Assembly (NCBI GenBank): GCA_007118555.1
Contig: SKRJ01000179.1
Span: 1-5,013 of the forward strand
Length of the DNA stretch: 5,013 nucleotides
Source: Anaerolineae bacterium
Lineage (GTDB): Bacteria; Chloroflexota; Anaerolineae; UBA1429
Direction: 5' to 3'
In this document: positions 1-5,013 of the stretch, piece by piece
Layout: each line of letters begins with the position of its first letter
How positions within the stretch are numbered: the stretch's first letter is position 1
Notes under the pieces: model-generated
Database searches by the model: none
What the model was told of the DNA's origin: nothing
Seen by the model: the letters and a program-made list of their open reading frames with translations, nothing else
Translations under genes and position numbers: made by a program

Positions 1-1622
1 GAGAACAGCTTGGCGGGCAGGTCGATGTCGGCCATACCGTCGTCGCTGTCCACGCTAAACACTCGCGAGTGCTCGTAATCGCACAGCACCAGCGAGTCCA
101 CGACCATGGCGCGGTCAGTGTGCCAGATGGCGGGGATCGCCTTGGCCACGGGCGGATCATAGTCAAAGGAGGGGTCGCACACGTCGGGGTTGCCATAGAC
201 TCGCTGCGAGATGGCCCGCACCTGCTCCAGGGGAAAGGGTCCCTGGTTGGGCCCCGACTGCGGCAAATAGTGCTGGGCGTGCATCGTCCACTGATGGCTG
301 CTGTCACTGGCCGGGTCGCGGGTGTCGACACACCATTGCAGCACCACCGGCAGCCACCAGGGCCAGTAGACCACGCCACCCGGCCCCCAGTTGCCACCCC
401 AGTGCTCGGTCTGACCGGCCCGCCGGGGATAGATGCGATCCAGCAACGGCTCGCCCGTGCCATCGAACAGGCGCTTGGCGGCATGGCAGGCGCCCTCGGC
501 CAGGGCGTCACCCAGCTCGCCCTCGCGCTGCGTGATGAGGCGCAGCAGTTCACGCACAAAATCGATCGAGTAGGGCGCCACGTCCCGCAGGTACTCGATG
601 GGCTCGTCCGGCACGGGGATGGGCTGGTCGCCTACGGCGTCGATCAGCCCCGCCTGGCGGCACATCTGCAGCCAGGGGATGATCCCGTACGAGATCTCCC
701 AGCCGTTGAGGCCGTAATCGGTGGTCAGCATGCGGGCGACGTTGTCGGTCTCGCGGGGGATGCCGTCAAAGCTCCAACACTGGCGGGCCGCGCTCAGCCC
801 CCCCGCGGCCTCTACCGAGGGCCCGGCGATATAGATCGGGTGGGCGCAGGGCGTCATGCAAAAGCCACACTTGCGCATGCGGACGCCCTCGATGCCCCAG
901 TTGCGGACGCCGTGGCTATAGGGCCCCTGACCCTCGCGGCTGGCATGCAGGCACAGATCCAGCATGCGCTCGGGCTGGGCCACGGCAACGCCGCCGGTGC
1001 CCCGCACCGCGATGGCCTTGAGCCGCTTGGAGCCCATCACGCCGCCATAGCCGCCCTGCCCCGCCGCGTTGCCCGTCTCGGTCTGGATGACCGCGATGCG
1101 TGAGAGGGCCTCGCCCGCCGGCCCGCAAGAGACGATGCGGGTGCGCGGGCCGTGGCGGGCGCGCAGCGTGCGGGTCACGGCATAGTTACCGGCGCCCCAC
1201 AGATCGCCGGCCGATCGTATCTCGACCCGCTCGTTTTCGATCCAAAGGTAGACCGGCTCGGAAGCCTGCCCCGTCACGACGATACCGTCATACCCGGCAT
1301 ACTTGAGCTCGGCGCCCCAGTGCCCGCCCATCCCCGAACGCGAAAACACCGGCGGCCGCTGCTGCGGCGCGATACCCGCCACCTCGACGCGGCTGGCGCC
1401 CGAGGCCAGTGTCCCCGTCAGCGGCCCCGTCATGATCATCAGCAGGTTATCGGGATCAAAGGGCCCCGTGCCGGGCGGCAGGTGCTCCCAGGCCAGGCGT
1501 GCCGCCACGCCCAGCCCGCCCACATACTCGGGGACATACGCCAGGGTATCCAGCGTCTTTACCGTGCCCTCGGTCAGATCCACCCACAGGGTGCGCCCCG
1601 TCCAGCCGTAGCTACGCCCCAT
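1..1622 (-). CDS. Aldehyde:ferredoxin oxidoreductase (AOR) family tungsto/molybdo-pterin enzyme, C-terminus cut by the window edge
   Basis: The visible 540 codons translate without a stop. AOR-family enzymes are cytoplasmic, oxygen-sensitive proteins with a W/Mo bis-pterin and one [4Fe-4S] cluster; they typically oxidise aldehydes to acids with ferredoxin, and the related BamB subunit acts in benzoyl-CoA reduction. Visible landmarks are an N-terminal GWTGRTLWVDLTEG segment, a GPLTGT loop, GMGGHWGAELKYAGYDGI, GNAAGQGGYGGVMGSK (184-199), a CxxCxxxC cluster motif (Cys252, Cys255, Cys259), GDALAEGACHAAKRLF, and a fourth Cys514 in DSLVLCDY. All four expected cluster ligands are therefore present. 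The ATG is preceded by GAGAGG (1631-1636) with an 8-nt spacer. The stretch between the pterin domain and the CxxC motif looks short: first Cys is 252, against 288 in Pyrococcus furiosus AOR. Roughly 60 or more C-terminal residues are missing off the edge. The substrate cannot be told from sequence; the overall style is closer to BamB-like bacterial AORs than to archaeal GAPOR. Confidence 0.93.
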   Translation of the reverse strand, partial: MGRSYGWTGRTLWVDLTEGTVKTLDTLAYVPEYVGGLGVAARLAWEHLPPGTGPFDPDNLLMIMTGPLTGTLASGASRVEVAGIAPQQRPPVFSRSGMGGHWGAELKYAGYDGIVVTGQASEPVYLWIENERVEIRSAGDLWGAGNYAVTRTLRARHGPRTRIVSCGPAGEALSRIAVIQTETGNAAGQGGYGGVMGSKRLKAIAVRGTGGVAVAQPERMLDLCLHASREGQGPYSHGVRNWGIEGVRMRKCGFCMTPCAHPIYIAGPSVEAAGGLSAARQCWSFDGIPRETDNVARMLTTDYGLNGWEISYGIIPWLQMCRQAGLIDAVGDQPIPVPDEPIEYLRDVAPYSIDFVRELLRLITQREGELGDALAEGACHAAKRLFDGTGEPLLDRIYPRRAGQTEHWGGNWGPGGVVYWPWWLPVVLQWCVDTRDPASDSSHQWTMHAQHYLPQSGPNQGPFPLEQVRAISQRVYGNPDVCDPSFDYDPPVAKAIPAIWHTDRAMVVDSLVLCDYEHSRVFSVDSDDGMADIDLPAKLF

Positions 1623-1662
1623 GACCTTTGCCTCTCTTGATCGCATGCACACAACTGCCTGT

Positions 1663-1691
1663 ACTGTATCCCGAGCGCCAGGGCAGGTCAA
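1663..1691 (-). promoter_or_regulatory. Candidate sigma70-type promoter for the AOR gene
   Basis: Reading the minus strand, TTGACC (1686-1691) is followed after exactly 17 nt by TACAGT (1663-1668). That is 5/6 and 4/6 matches to the -35 and -10 consensus. Transcription would start near 1656, giving a leader of about 34 nt before the AOR ATG with the GAGAGG ribosome site inside it. It lies in the 93-bp gap after the lipoprotein gene, so the AOR gene could be transcribed alone. The match is by eye only. Confidence 0.45.
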
Positions 1692-1715
1692 GGGGATGCC
1701 GCAAACCACAGGGGC

Positions 1716-2120
1716 TTATTGGGTGGGAGGCCACACCACCTCGGCGCTGCGCCCATTGACGCTCACGGCATAGGTGCCCGCCGGCAGCTCGACGGCGTTG
1801 ATGGGAAATGCCATGCGAAAGGGCACCCCCACGAAATCGGGCGGGCAGTTGGGATCCTCGGCGGTAGCCAACAACTCGATGGTGACGGTGTCGCCGTCGA
1901 GCTGCTGGGTGATCCGCGCCAACTGGGCGCACAGATCGGGCCAGGTCCCCGCCACCAGGATCTCGACGGGGATCGGCGAGCCGACGCCGATCTCGACCTG
2001 CACATCCTCCACGAGGATGGGGCGCAGGTCGGCGTCGTTCGCCGCCTGCGCTGGGGGTTGGGCGCATCCCGCCAGCGCGAGGGCCAATATCGCCACTAGA
2101 CAGATGTATATGGTACGCAT
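1716..2120 (-). CDS. Small secreted lipoprotein of unknown function
   Basis: A 134-residue protein with a textbook type II signal: MRTIYICLVAILALALAGC, with lipobox LAGC and lipid-acceptor Cys19, so it should be processed by signal peptidase II and anchored on the outer face of the membrane. The mature part, about 115 residues, looks like a single compact beta-rich domain. It has a PVEILVAGTWPDLCAQL segment (51-67), alternating polar/hydrophobic strands, two further cysteines (Cys64, Cys92) that could form a disulfide, and a closing strand pair around LPAGTYAVSVNG (112-123). I recall similar small lipoproteins from Chloroflexota genomes but no assigned function. The start at 2120 is chosen over an upstream in-frame ATG at 2303 because it begins the signal peptide and has GGAGGT 8 nt upstream; the longer form would bury the signal and cross the promoter region. 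It is co-directional with the AOR gene, 93 bp upstream of it. Confidence 0.85.
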   Translation of the reverse strand: MRTIYICLVAILALALAGCAQPPAQAANDADLRPILVEDVQVEIGVGSPIPVEILVAGTWPDLCAQLARITQQLDGDTVTIELLATAEDPNCPPDFVGVPFRMAFPINAVELPAGTYAVSVNGRSAEVVWPPTQ

Positions 2121-2128
2121 TTTGCGGT

Positions 2129-2134
2129 ACCTCC
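2129..2134 (-). promoter_or_regulatory. Ribosome binding site deciding the lipoprotein start
   Basis: GGAGGT on the minus strand, 8 nt before the ATG at 2120-2118. It is a near-perfect anti-Shine-Dalgarno match and supports the short form of the lipoprotein over the longer in-frame ATG at 2303. Confidence 0.8.
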
Positions 2135-2141
2135 ATAACAC

Positions 2142-2171
2142 GCTGGCGCCGCACGTAGCAGGGCCGCCAGC
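2142..2171 (-). other. Inverted repeat in the lipoprotein mRNA leader
   Basis: GCTGGCG (2142-2148) and CGCCAGC (2165-2171) are perfect 7-bp inverted arms around a 16-nt loop. If transcription starts at the candidate promoter near 2186, the hairpin lies in the 5' leader and ends 7 nt before the Shine-Dalgarno sequence. It has no following T-run, so it is not an intrinsic terminator. It could stabilise the mRNA or affect translation, or it could be chance in GC-rich DNA. Confidence 0.35.
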
Positions 2172-2187
2172 AAGGTGTGAATCGCTA

Positions 2188-2199
2188 CTATCACGATAG
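2188..2199. promoter_or_regulatory. Operator-like dyad over the lipoprotein -10 box
   Basis: CTATC-AC-GATAG is a 12-bp interrupted palindrome with perfect 5-bp arms. It completely covers the candidate minus-strand -10 hexamer (2193-2198), where a bound repressor would block RNA polymerase. No regulator gene is visible in the window, and an arm this short can arise by chance. Confidence 0.3.
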
Positions 2200-2221
2200 G
2201 GCCAGGAGCGTGGAATGTCAA
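2193..2221 (-). promoter_or_regulatory. Candidate sigma70-type promoter for the lipoprotein gene
   Basis: On the minus strand a perfect TTGACA (-35, 2216-2221) is followed by a 17-nt spacer and TATCGT (-10, 2193-2198; 4/6 match). The predicted start near 2186 gives a leader of about 65 nt. It stands back-to-back with the hydrolase promoter, the two -35 boxes being 26 bp apart. Confidence 0.5.
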
Positions 2222-2247
2222 TGGGCAATGTGAACGCAGCGGTACCC

Positions 2248-2276
2248 TTGACGCCGTGCGGTCGTCCCTCTATGGT
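2248..2276 (+). promoter_or_regulatory. Candidate sigma70-type promoter for the hydrolase gene
   Basis: TTGACG (-35, 2248-2253; 5/6) is followed after a 17-nt spacer by TATGGT (-10, 2271-2276; 4/6). Transcription would start near 2283, about 37 nt before the hydrolase ATG. If it is used, the longer in-frame reading from ATG 2215 cannot be translated from this transcript, which agrees with the start chosen for the hydrolase. Confidence 0.5.
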
Positions 2277-2307
2277 AAAGACACGTTTTTGTGACCCATA
2301 CACAGAC

Positions 2308-2314
2308 GGGAGGT
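2308..2314 (+). promoter_or_regulatory. Ribosome binding site deciding the hydrolase start
   Basis: GGGAGGT ends 5 nt before the ATG at 2320. It is the only strong Shine-Dalgarno near an in-frame start and selects 2320 over the ATG codons at 2215 and 2221. Confidence 0.75.
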
Positions 2315-2319
2315 ACCCG

Positions 2320-3369
2320 ATGGAGACCGACCCTCAGACAGAGCGTTCGCGCGGCTGCCTGAGCCGCATCGTGCGCATCGCTGGCGTCCTGCTGGCCGTC
2401 GCGGTTCTTGTGCTCCTCGGCCTGTTCATCAACCAGCGCCTGGCCCTGCGGCGCTTCTGGGATCGTCATCCGCCCCCCGGGGAGACCCTCCAGGTGAATG
2501 GCCACGCGATGCACCTGCACTGCATCGGCACAGGTTCGCCCACGGTGGTGATCGACGCGGGCAGCGGCTCGTTCTCTGTGGAATGGCTGGCCTCCCAAGA
2601 GAACCTCGCGGCCACGACGCGGGTCTGTGTGTATGATCGCGCCGGCTATGGCTGGAGCGACGCGGGCCCCGCGCCGCGCGACGGCGTCCGCGTCGCCAAC
2701 GAGCTGCATACGCTGCTGCAAGCGGCGGGAGAGCCGGGCCCCTATGTCCTCGCCGGGCACTCGCTGGGCGGCGTTCATGCCCAGGTCTTTGCAGGGCGCT
2801 ATCCGGACCAGACCGCGGGGCTGGTGCTGGTGGATGCGCCGTCCGAGTACGTCATGTCGCCCGAGTTCCGCGACATGACCCAGGGCACCCTGGGCACCTA
2901 CCGGACGATTCGCTTTCTGGCGGGCTCGGGGATCCTGCGGGCGCTGGCGCCCCTGGGCGGCGACGACACCATGCCCGAGCAGGCCCAAAAGATGGACGCC
3001 GATGCCCGAGAGATCTATCTGCAGGCCATCCTCGACCCACAGCACTACTCGACCGGCATCGCCGAGATCGAGCATCTGGACGTGACGCTGCAACAGGCGG
3101 GTAACGCCATGGCGGGCGAGCAGCCCCTGGGCGACCGTCCTCTCATCGTGCTCACCGCCGGACGGCGGGCCGTTCCCGGCGATACGCCCTTTGACGTGGT
3201 CGAAGAGCCCGTCGACGAGGCCGAGATCGCGCGCCAGAGCGCCATGGCCGCCCTGTCGTCGCGCGGCGAGCAGCGCACCATCGCCGACAGTGGGCATCTG
3301 ATCCACCTCGACGCGCCCGAGGCCGTGCTGCGCGCTGTGACGGACGTGGTCGAGATGGTACGGGAGTAG
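2320..3369 (+). CDS. Membrane-anchored alpha/beta hydrolase
   Basis: A 349-residue protein. After a short basic N-terminus comes one hydrophobic helix (about 17-37, rich in Val/Leu/Ala), with no cleavage site seen, so the catalytic domain is probably tethered outside the cytoplasmic membrane. The domain then shows the alpha/beta-hydrolase order: a VVIDAGSGS oxyanion-type loop (76-84), VCVYDRAGYGWSDAGP (102-117), the nucleophile elbow GHSLGG (146-151, Ser148), LVLVDAP (168-174), a cap region (about 180-265), a late strand PLIVLTAG (274-281), and the catalytic histidine in SGHLIHLD (His326). The acidic triad member is not clear by eye; Asp288 or a nearby Asp/Glu is likely. The family covers esterases, lipases, haloalkane dehalogenases and others, so the substrate is unknown. 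The gene diverges from the lipoprotein across a 199-bp control region. An antisense frame (2218-3411) is open only because of GC-rich codon bias. Confidence 0.9.
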   Translation: METDPQTERSRGCLSRIVRIAGVLLAVAVLVLLGLFINQRLALRRFWDRHPPPGETLQVNGHAMHLHCIGTGSPTVVIDAGSGSFSVEWLASQENLAATTRVCVYDRAGYGWSDAGPAPRDGVRVANELHTLLQAAGEPGPYVLAGHSLGGVHAQVFAGRYPDQTAGLVLVDAPSEYVMSPEFRDMTQGTLGTYRTIRFLAGSGILRALAPLGGDDTMPEQAQKMDADAREIYLQAILDPQHYSTGIAEIEHLDVTLQQAGNAMAGEQPLGDRPLIVLTAGRRAVPGDTPFDVVEEPVDEAEIARQSAMAALSSRGEQRTIADSGHLIHLDAPEAVLRAVTDVVEMVRE

Positions 3370-3443
3370 GTGGGGTAAAGCAGGTGTGGGACGGGCCGGA
3401 ATGTGTCTCACTCGCAGAAGGCTGCTTCTACTAAGGGAGCCGT

Positions 3444-3455
3444 ACGGTGCACCGT
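3444..3455. repeat. Perfect 12-bp palindrome ACGGTGCACCGT
   Basis: A perfect even palindrome in the spacer between the hydrolase and diguanylate cyclase genes, about 100 bp before the cyclase start. Its size and symmetry suit a dimeric regulator site. There is no T-run after it, so it is not a terminator. Only one copy was noticed in the window. Confidence 0.35.
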
Positions 3456-3475
3456 CAGTATTGATGTGGAATTCA

Positions 3476-3494
3476 CGTCAGATTAAAGCTGACG
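3476..3494. repeat. Inverted repeat CGTCAG-N7-CTGACG
   Basis: Perfect 6-bp arms surround the 7-nt loop ATTAAAG. A further CGTCAG copy lies at 3453-3458, overlapping the 12-bp palindrome, and TGGAATT occurs on both sides (3467-3473 and 3497-3503). It could be an operator upstream of the cyclase or a weak hairpin. The downstream sequence has only a TTTT, too little for a convincing intrinsic terminator of the hydrolase gene. Confidence 0.3.
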
Positions 3495-3520
3495 CCTGGA
3501 ATTTTCGGCAGCAAAACGAG

Positions 3521-3526
3521 TAAAAT
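3521..3526 (+). promoter_or_regulatory. Possible -10 box for the diguanylate cyclase gene
   Basis: TAAAAT matches the -10 consensus at 5/6, 33 nt before the TTG start. No good -35 stands at the right distance; the best is the poor TGGAAT at 3497-3502, 18 nt upstream. A second weak option is TTGATG (3461-3466). The promoter would therefore be weak or activator-dependent. Confidence 0.25.
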
Positions 3527-3547
3527 GGCACAGATCAACCCTACTAT

Positions 3548-3551
3548 GGAG
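3548..3551 (+). promoter_or_regulatory. Shine-Dalgarno GGAG favouring a TTG start
   Basis: GGAG lies 8 nt before TTG 3560 but only 2 nt before GTG 3554. Normal spacing therefore favours the rare TTG start, with GTG as an alternative adding two residues. Confidence 0.5.
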
Positions 3552-3559
3552 ACGTGCTC

Positions 3560-4909
3560 TTGAGAATCACCAACAAGATATTCAACGATCTGGCCATATA
3601 CATGGTTCTTCTGGGGATAGGCATCGGCCTAGCATTTCCGTTCTTTTGTCTTGCCCTGGGCGTGCCCAGTCAGGTCGCATTGACGCCCACCTTTTTTCTG
3701 TCCTGTATAGTAGCCGGGATCCTTCTCTCGTTCCTGAATATCACGTTGGCACGAAAGACCGTGGGCTCTCGGATCGGATTGGTGTCTGGGAAGATGAAGC
3801 AGATAGAAGGGCTCCTCAAGGACAAAAGGGACGGCATCAGCGAGGACGGGTGCGAATCAGAGGATTGTATGATCACTGTTGATTCGGAAGATGAGCTGGG
3901 AGAATGTGCGAGATCCTTCAACAGTCTGGTGATGACATTATCTGAGGTTCTCGAGCTAAACTCGGAGATACAGAGATTCTCAGAGATGCTCACTTCTCAT
4001 CTGGAGATTGATGCTCTATCCCGTGAGGCGCTCAACCAGTTGATCCTGAACACGGGAGCGGTTGGTGGTGCGCTTCTCATCGAAAAGAGCGGGGAACTGG
4101 CGCTGAAGGCAGCTGTATCCATAAGGGAACCAGAGCTCTTGGAAGAGAATCGACGATTGCTGAGCATGATGAACAGTCACGACCGGCAGGTGATCAGGCT
4201 TCCTGCTGATGTGATCATGGATGCGGTTATTGCGGATTTCAGGCCACAGGAGTTGATCGTTGAGCCAATCACATACAAGAACTCACTCCTTGGAGTACTG
4301 ATACTTGCCAATAACGAACCCTTTGGCGATCAAGTAGTATCAAAGCTGGATTTCTTCAACCGAGAGCTTTCCCTGGCGTTTCGAAACGCCATCACTCACG
4401 AGCAGATGAGACTTTTCGCCGCTGTAGATACGCTCACCGGTCTCTACAACCGAAGATTCGGTGTCCGCAGAGTCAACGAAGAGTTTGGCAGAGCAATCCG
4501 CTACAATATGCCTCTCTCGCTATTGATGTTTGATATCGACCACTTTAAGACGGTGAACGACACATATGGACACATGACGGGAGACAAGGTTCTGGCCAGT
4601 GTCGCCAGGGTTGCCTCAAGCTCGATCAGAGAGGGCGATGTGCTGTTGCGCTACGGGGGTGAAGAGTTTCTTTGCGCATTACCTGGAGCCAGTCTTTCTG
4701 ATGCGACCATGATTGGTGAACGAATTCGGAACATGGTTATGGATAGCCATTTGGACTTCGCAGAGCAGGTAATCAGGGTTACCGTTAGCATTGGGGCAGT
4801 AGACTATCCGCGCGATTACATCAGCAGCAGCGACCAGATGATTAGCCTCGCCGACGAGGCAATGTACGCTGCAAAGAATGCCGGCAGGAATCGCGTGGTG
4901 GCAGGTTAG
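3560..4909 (+). CDS. Membrane diguanylate cyclase (TM-TM-HAMP-GAF-GGDEF)
   Basis: A 449-residue protein that should make c-di-GMP from two GTP. Residues below are counted from the TTG at 3560. Two hydrophobic helices (about 10-34 and 40-63) are joined by only a few residues, so there is no extracytoplasmic sensor domain. A HAMP-like linker follows (about 64-130) with an acidic stretch containing CESEDC. A GAF-like domain (about 135-278) then leads through a helix into DTLTGLYNRR (290-299). The GGDEF domain has FDIDHFKTVNDTYGH, the active-site signature GGEEF (366-370), and the product-inhibition I-site RxxD (Arg357-Asp360) exactly five residues before it. It therefore looks catalytically active and feedback-inhibited. 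No EAL or HD-GYP domain is present. The GTG at 3554 is an alternative start. Sampled lines of the gene are about 50-55% GC, against about 80% in a sampled hydrolase line, and codons such as AGA and ATA are common, suggesting a different origin. Confidence 0.93.
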   Translation: MRITNKIFNDLAIYMVLLGIGIGLAFPFFCLALGVPSQVALTPTFFLSCIVAGILLSFLNITLARKTVGSRIGLVSGKMKQIEGLLKDKRDGISEDGCESEDCMITVDSEDELGECARSFNSLVMTLSEVLELNSEIQRFSEMLTSHLEIDALSREALNQLILNTGAVGGALLIEKSGELALKAAVSIREPELLEENRRLLSMMNSHDRQVIRLPADVIMDAVIADFRPQELIVEPITYKNSLLGVLILANNEPFGDQVVSKLDFFNRELSLAFRNAITHEQMRLFAAVDTLTGLYNRRFGVRRVNEEFGRAIRYNMPLSLLMFDIDHFKTVNDTYGHMTGDKVLASVARVASSSIREGDVLLRYGGEEFLCALPGASLSDATMIGERIRNMVMDSHLDFAEQVIRVTVSIGAVDYPRDYISSSDQMISLADEAMYAAKNAGRNRVVAG

Positions 4910-4918
4910 CACACATGA

Positions 4919-5013
4919 CCCGTGCTTCTCCAGCTTGGCGCGTTGTGCCCATGCCCGGAGGTGCAAGGCATGGTTGTAGATGTCGCAAGGGATTCGGCGT
5001 GTCCGCAGGCTGC
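4919..5013 (-). pseudogene. Possible TnpB (IS200/IS605-type) N-terminal remnant, cut by the window edge
   Basis: On the minus strand, entering from the right edge, the frame reads LRTRRIPCDIYNHALHLRAW followed by AQRAKLEKHG. This resembles the early segment of TnpB/OrfB proteins, where a C-x-x-(V/I)YN-x-AL motif and a basic helix follow the first strand. After about 31 residues the reading runs into sequence antisense to the cyclase gene and loses all resemblance, so a full TnpB body (350-400 residues) is missing. The start codon would be outside the window. The call rests on one short motif and may be coincidence. Confidence 0.3.

Noticed and set aside
69..1103. Long plus-strand open frame (344 codons) antisense to the AOR gene
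   Set aside because: It is open because of GC-rich third positions in the AOR gene; the translation is low-complexity (Gly/Ala/His/Arg) with no recognisable domain, while the opposite strand has all AOR motifs.
1100..1640. Several overlapping plus-strand frames (1100-1306, 1152-1640, 1303-1611)
   Set aside because: All lie antisense to the N-terminal part of the AOR gene, are Arg/Pro-rich, and lack ribosome sites or recognisable features.
2176..2195. CRP-like TGTGA ... TCACG half-sites
   Set aside because: The spacing between half-sites is 10 nt rather than the 6 nt needed for a CRP/FNR-type site.
1612..2199. Alternative minus- and plus-strand frames over the lipoprotein gene
   Set aside because: Only the 1716-2120 frame has a signal peptide with lipobox and a strong ribosome site; the others are Arg/Ser-rich shadows.
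2218..3411. 397-codon minus-strand frame antisense to the hydrolase, longer than the hydrolase itself
   Set aside because: No domain is recognisable and it would cross the divergent promoters; the plus strand has the complete alpha/beta hydrolase motif series.
3415..3430. Hairpin AGAAG-GCTG-CTTCT after the hydrolase as a terminator
   Set aside because: The stem is only 5 bp, with little GC and no downstream T-run, so an intrinsic terminator is not supported.
3370..3553. c-di-GMP riboswitch upstream of the cyclase
   Set aside because: I could not find the conserved GEMM core; the dyads present are too short and not arranged as a two-helix aptamer.
4679..4966. 95-codon minus-strand frame as a complete gene
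   Set aside because: Most of it is antisense to the end of the GGDEF domain; only the portion right of about 4919 has a possible protein resemblance, reported as a remnant.
4915..5013. Plus-strand open frame from ATG 4915 to the edge
   Set aside because: No ribosome site, no recognisable sequence in 33 codons, and it conflicts with the minus-strand TnpB-like reading.

Overview
The window comes from a GC-rich bacterial chromosome. The gene content and the style of the small lipoprotein suggest an anaerobic or facultative member of the Chloroflexota (Anaerolineae-like). That assignment is an inference from protein style only; there is no rRNA or other marker gene here.

Layout. (1) Positions 1-1622, minus strand: the first 540 codons of a tungsten/molybdenum-pterin oxidoreductase of the aldehyde:ferredoxin oxidoreductase (AOR) family. 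Its C-terminus runs off the left edge. (2) Positions 1716-2120, minus strand: a 134-residue secreted lipoprotein of unknown function, just upstream of the AOR gene and in the same direction. (3) Positions 2121-2319: a divergent intergenic region with a good sigma70-like promoter candidate facing each way. (4) Positions 2320-3369, plus strand: a membrane-anchored alpha/beta hydrolase with a GHSLGG nucleophile elbow. (5) Positions 3370-3559: an AT-richer intergenic region with several dyads. (6) Positions 3560-4909, plus strand: a TM-TM-HAMP-GAF-GGDEF diguanylate cyclase with intact catalytic motif and I-site. (7) Positions 4910-5013: a short tail that, on the minus strand, resembles the N-terminal part of a TnpB (IS200/IS605-type) protein and seems broken.

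How the genes relate. The lipoprotein and AOR genes could be co-transcribed, but the 93-bp gap between them holds its own promoter-like sequence, so the AOR gene may also be expressed independently. The hydrolase is divergent from the lipoprotein, and the two could share regulation through a short dyad over one -10 box. The cyclase gene is clearly less GC-rich than its neighbours and lies next to a possible transposon remnant, so it may have been acquired separately. It makes the second messenger c-di-GMP and shows no functional link to the other genes.

I found no CRISPR array, tRNA, rRNA, intact mobile element or convincing new system. The points most worth a second look are the compact AOR, the divergent control region, and the compositional step around the cyclase.
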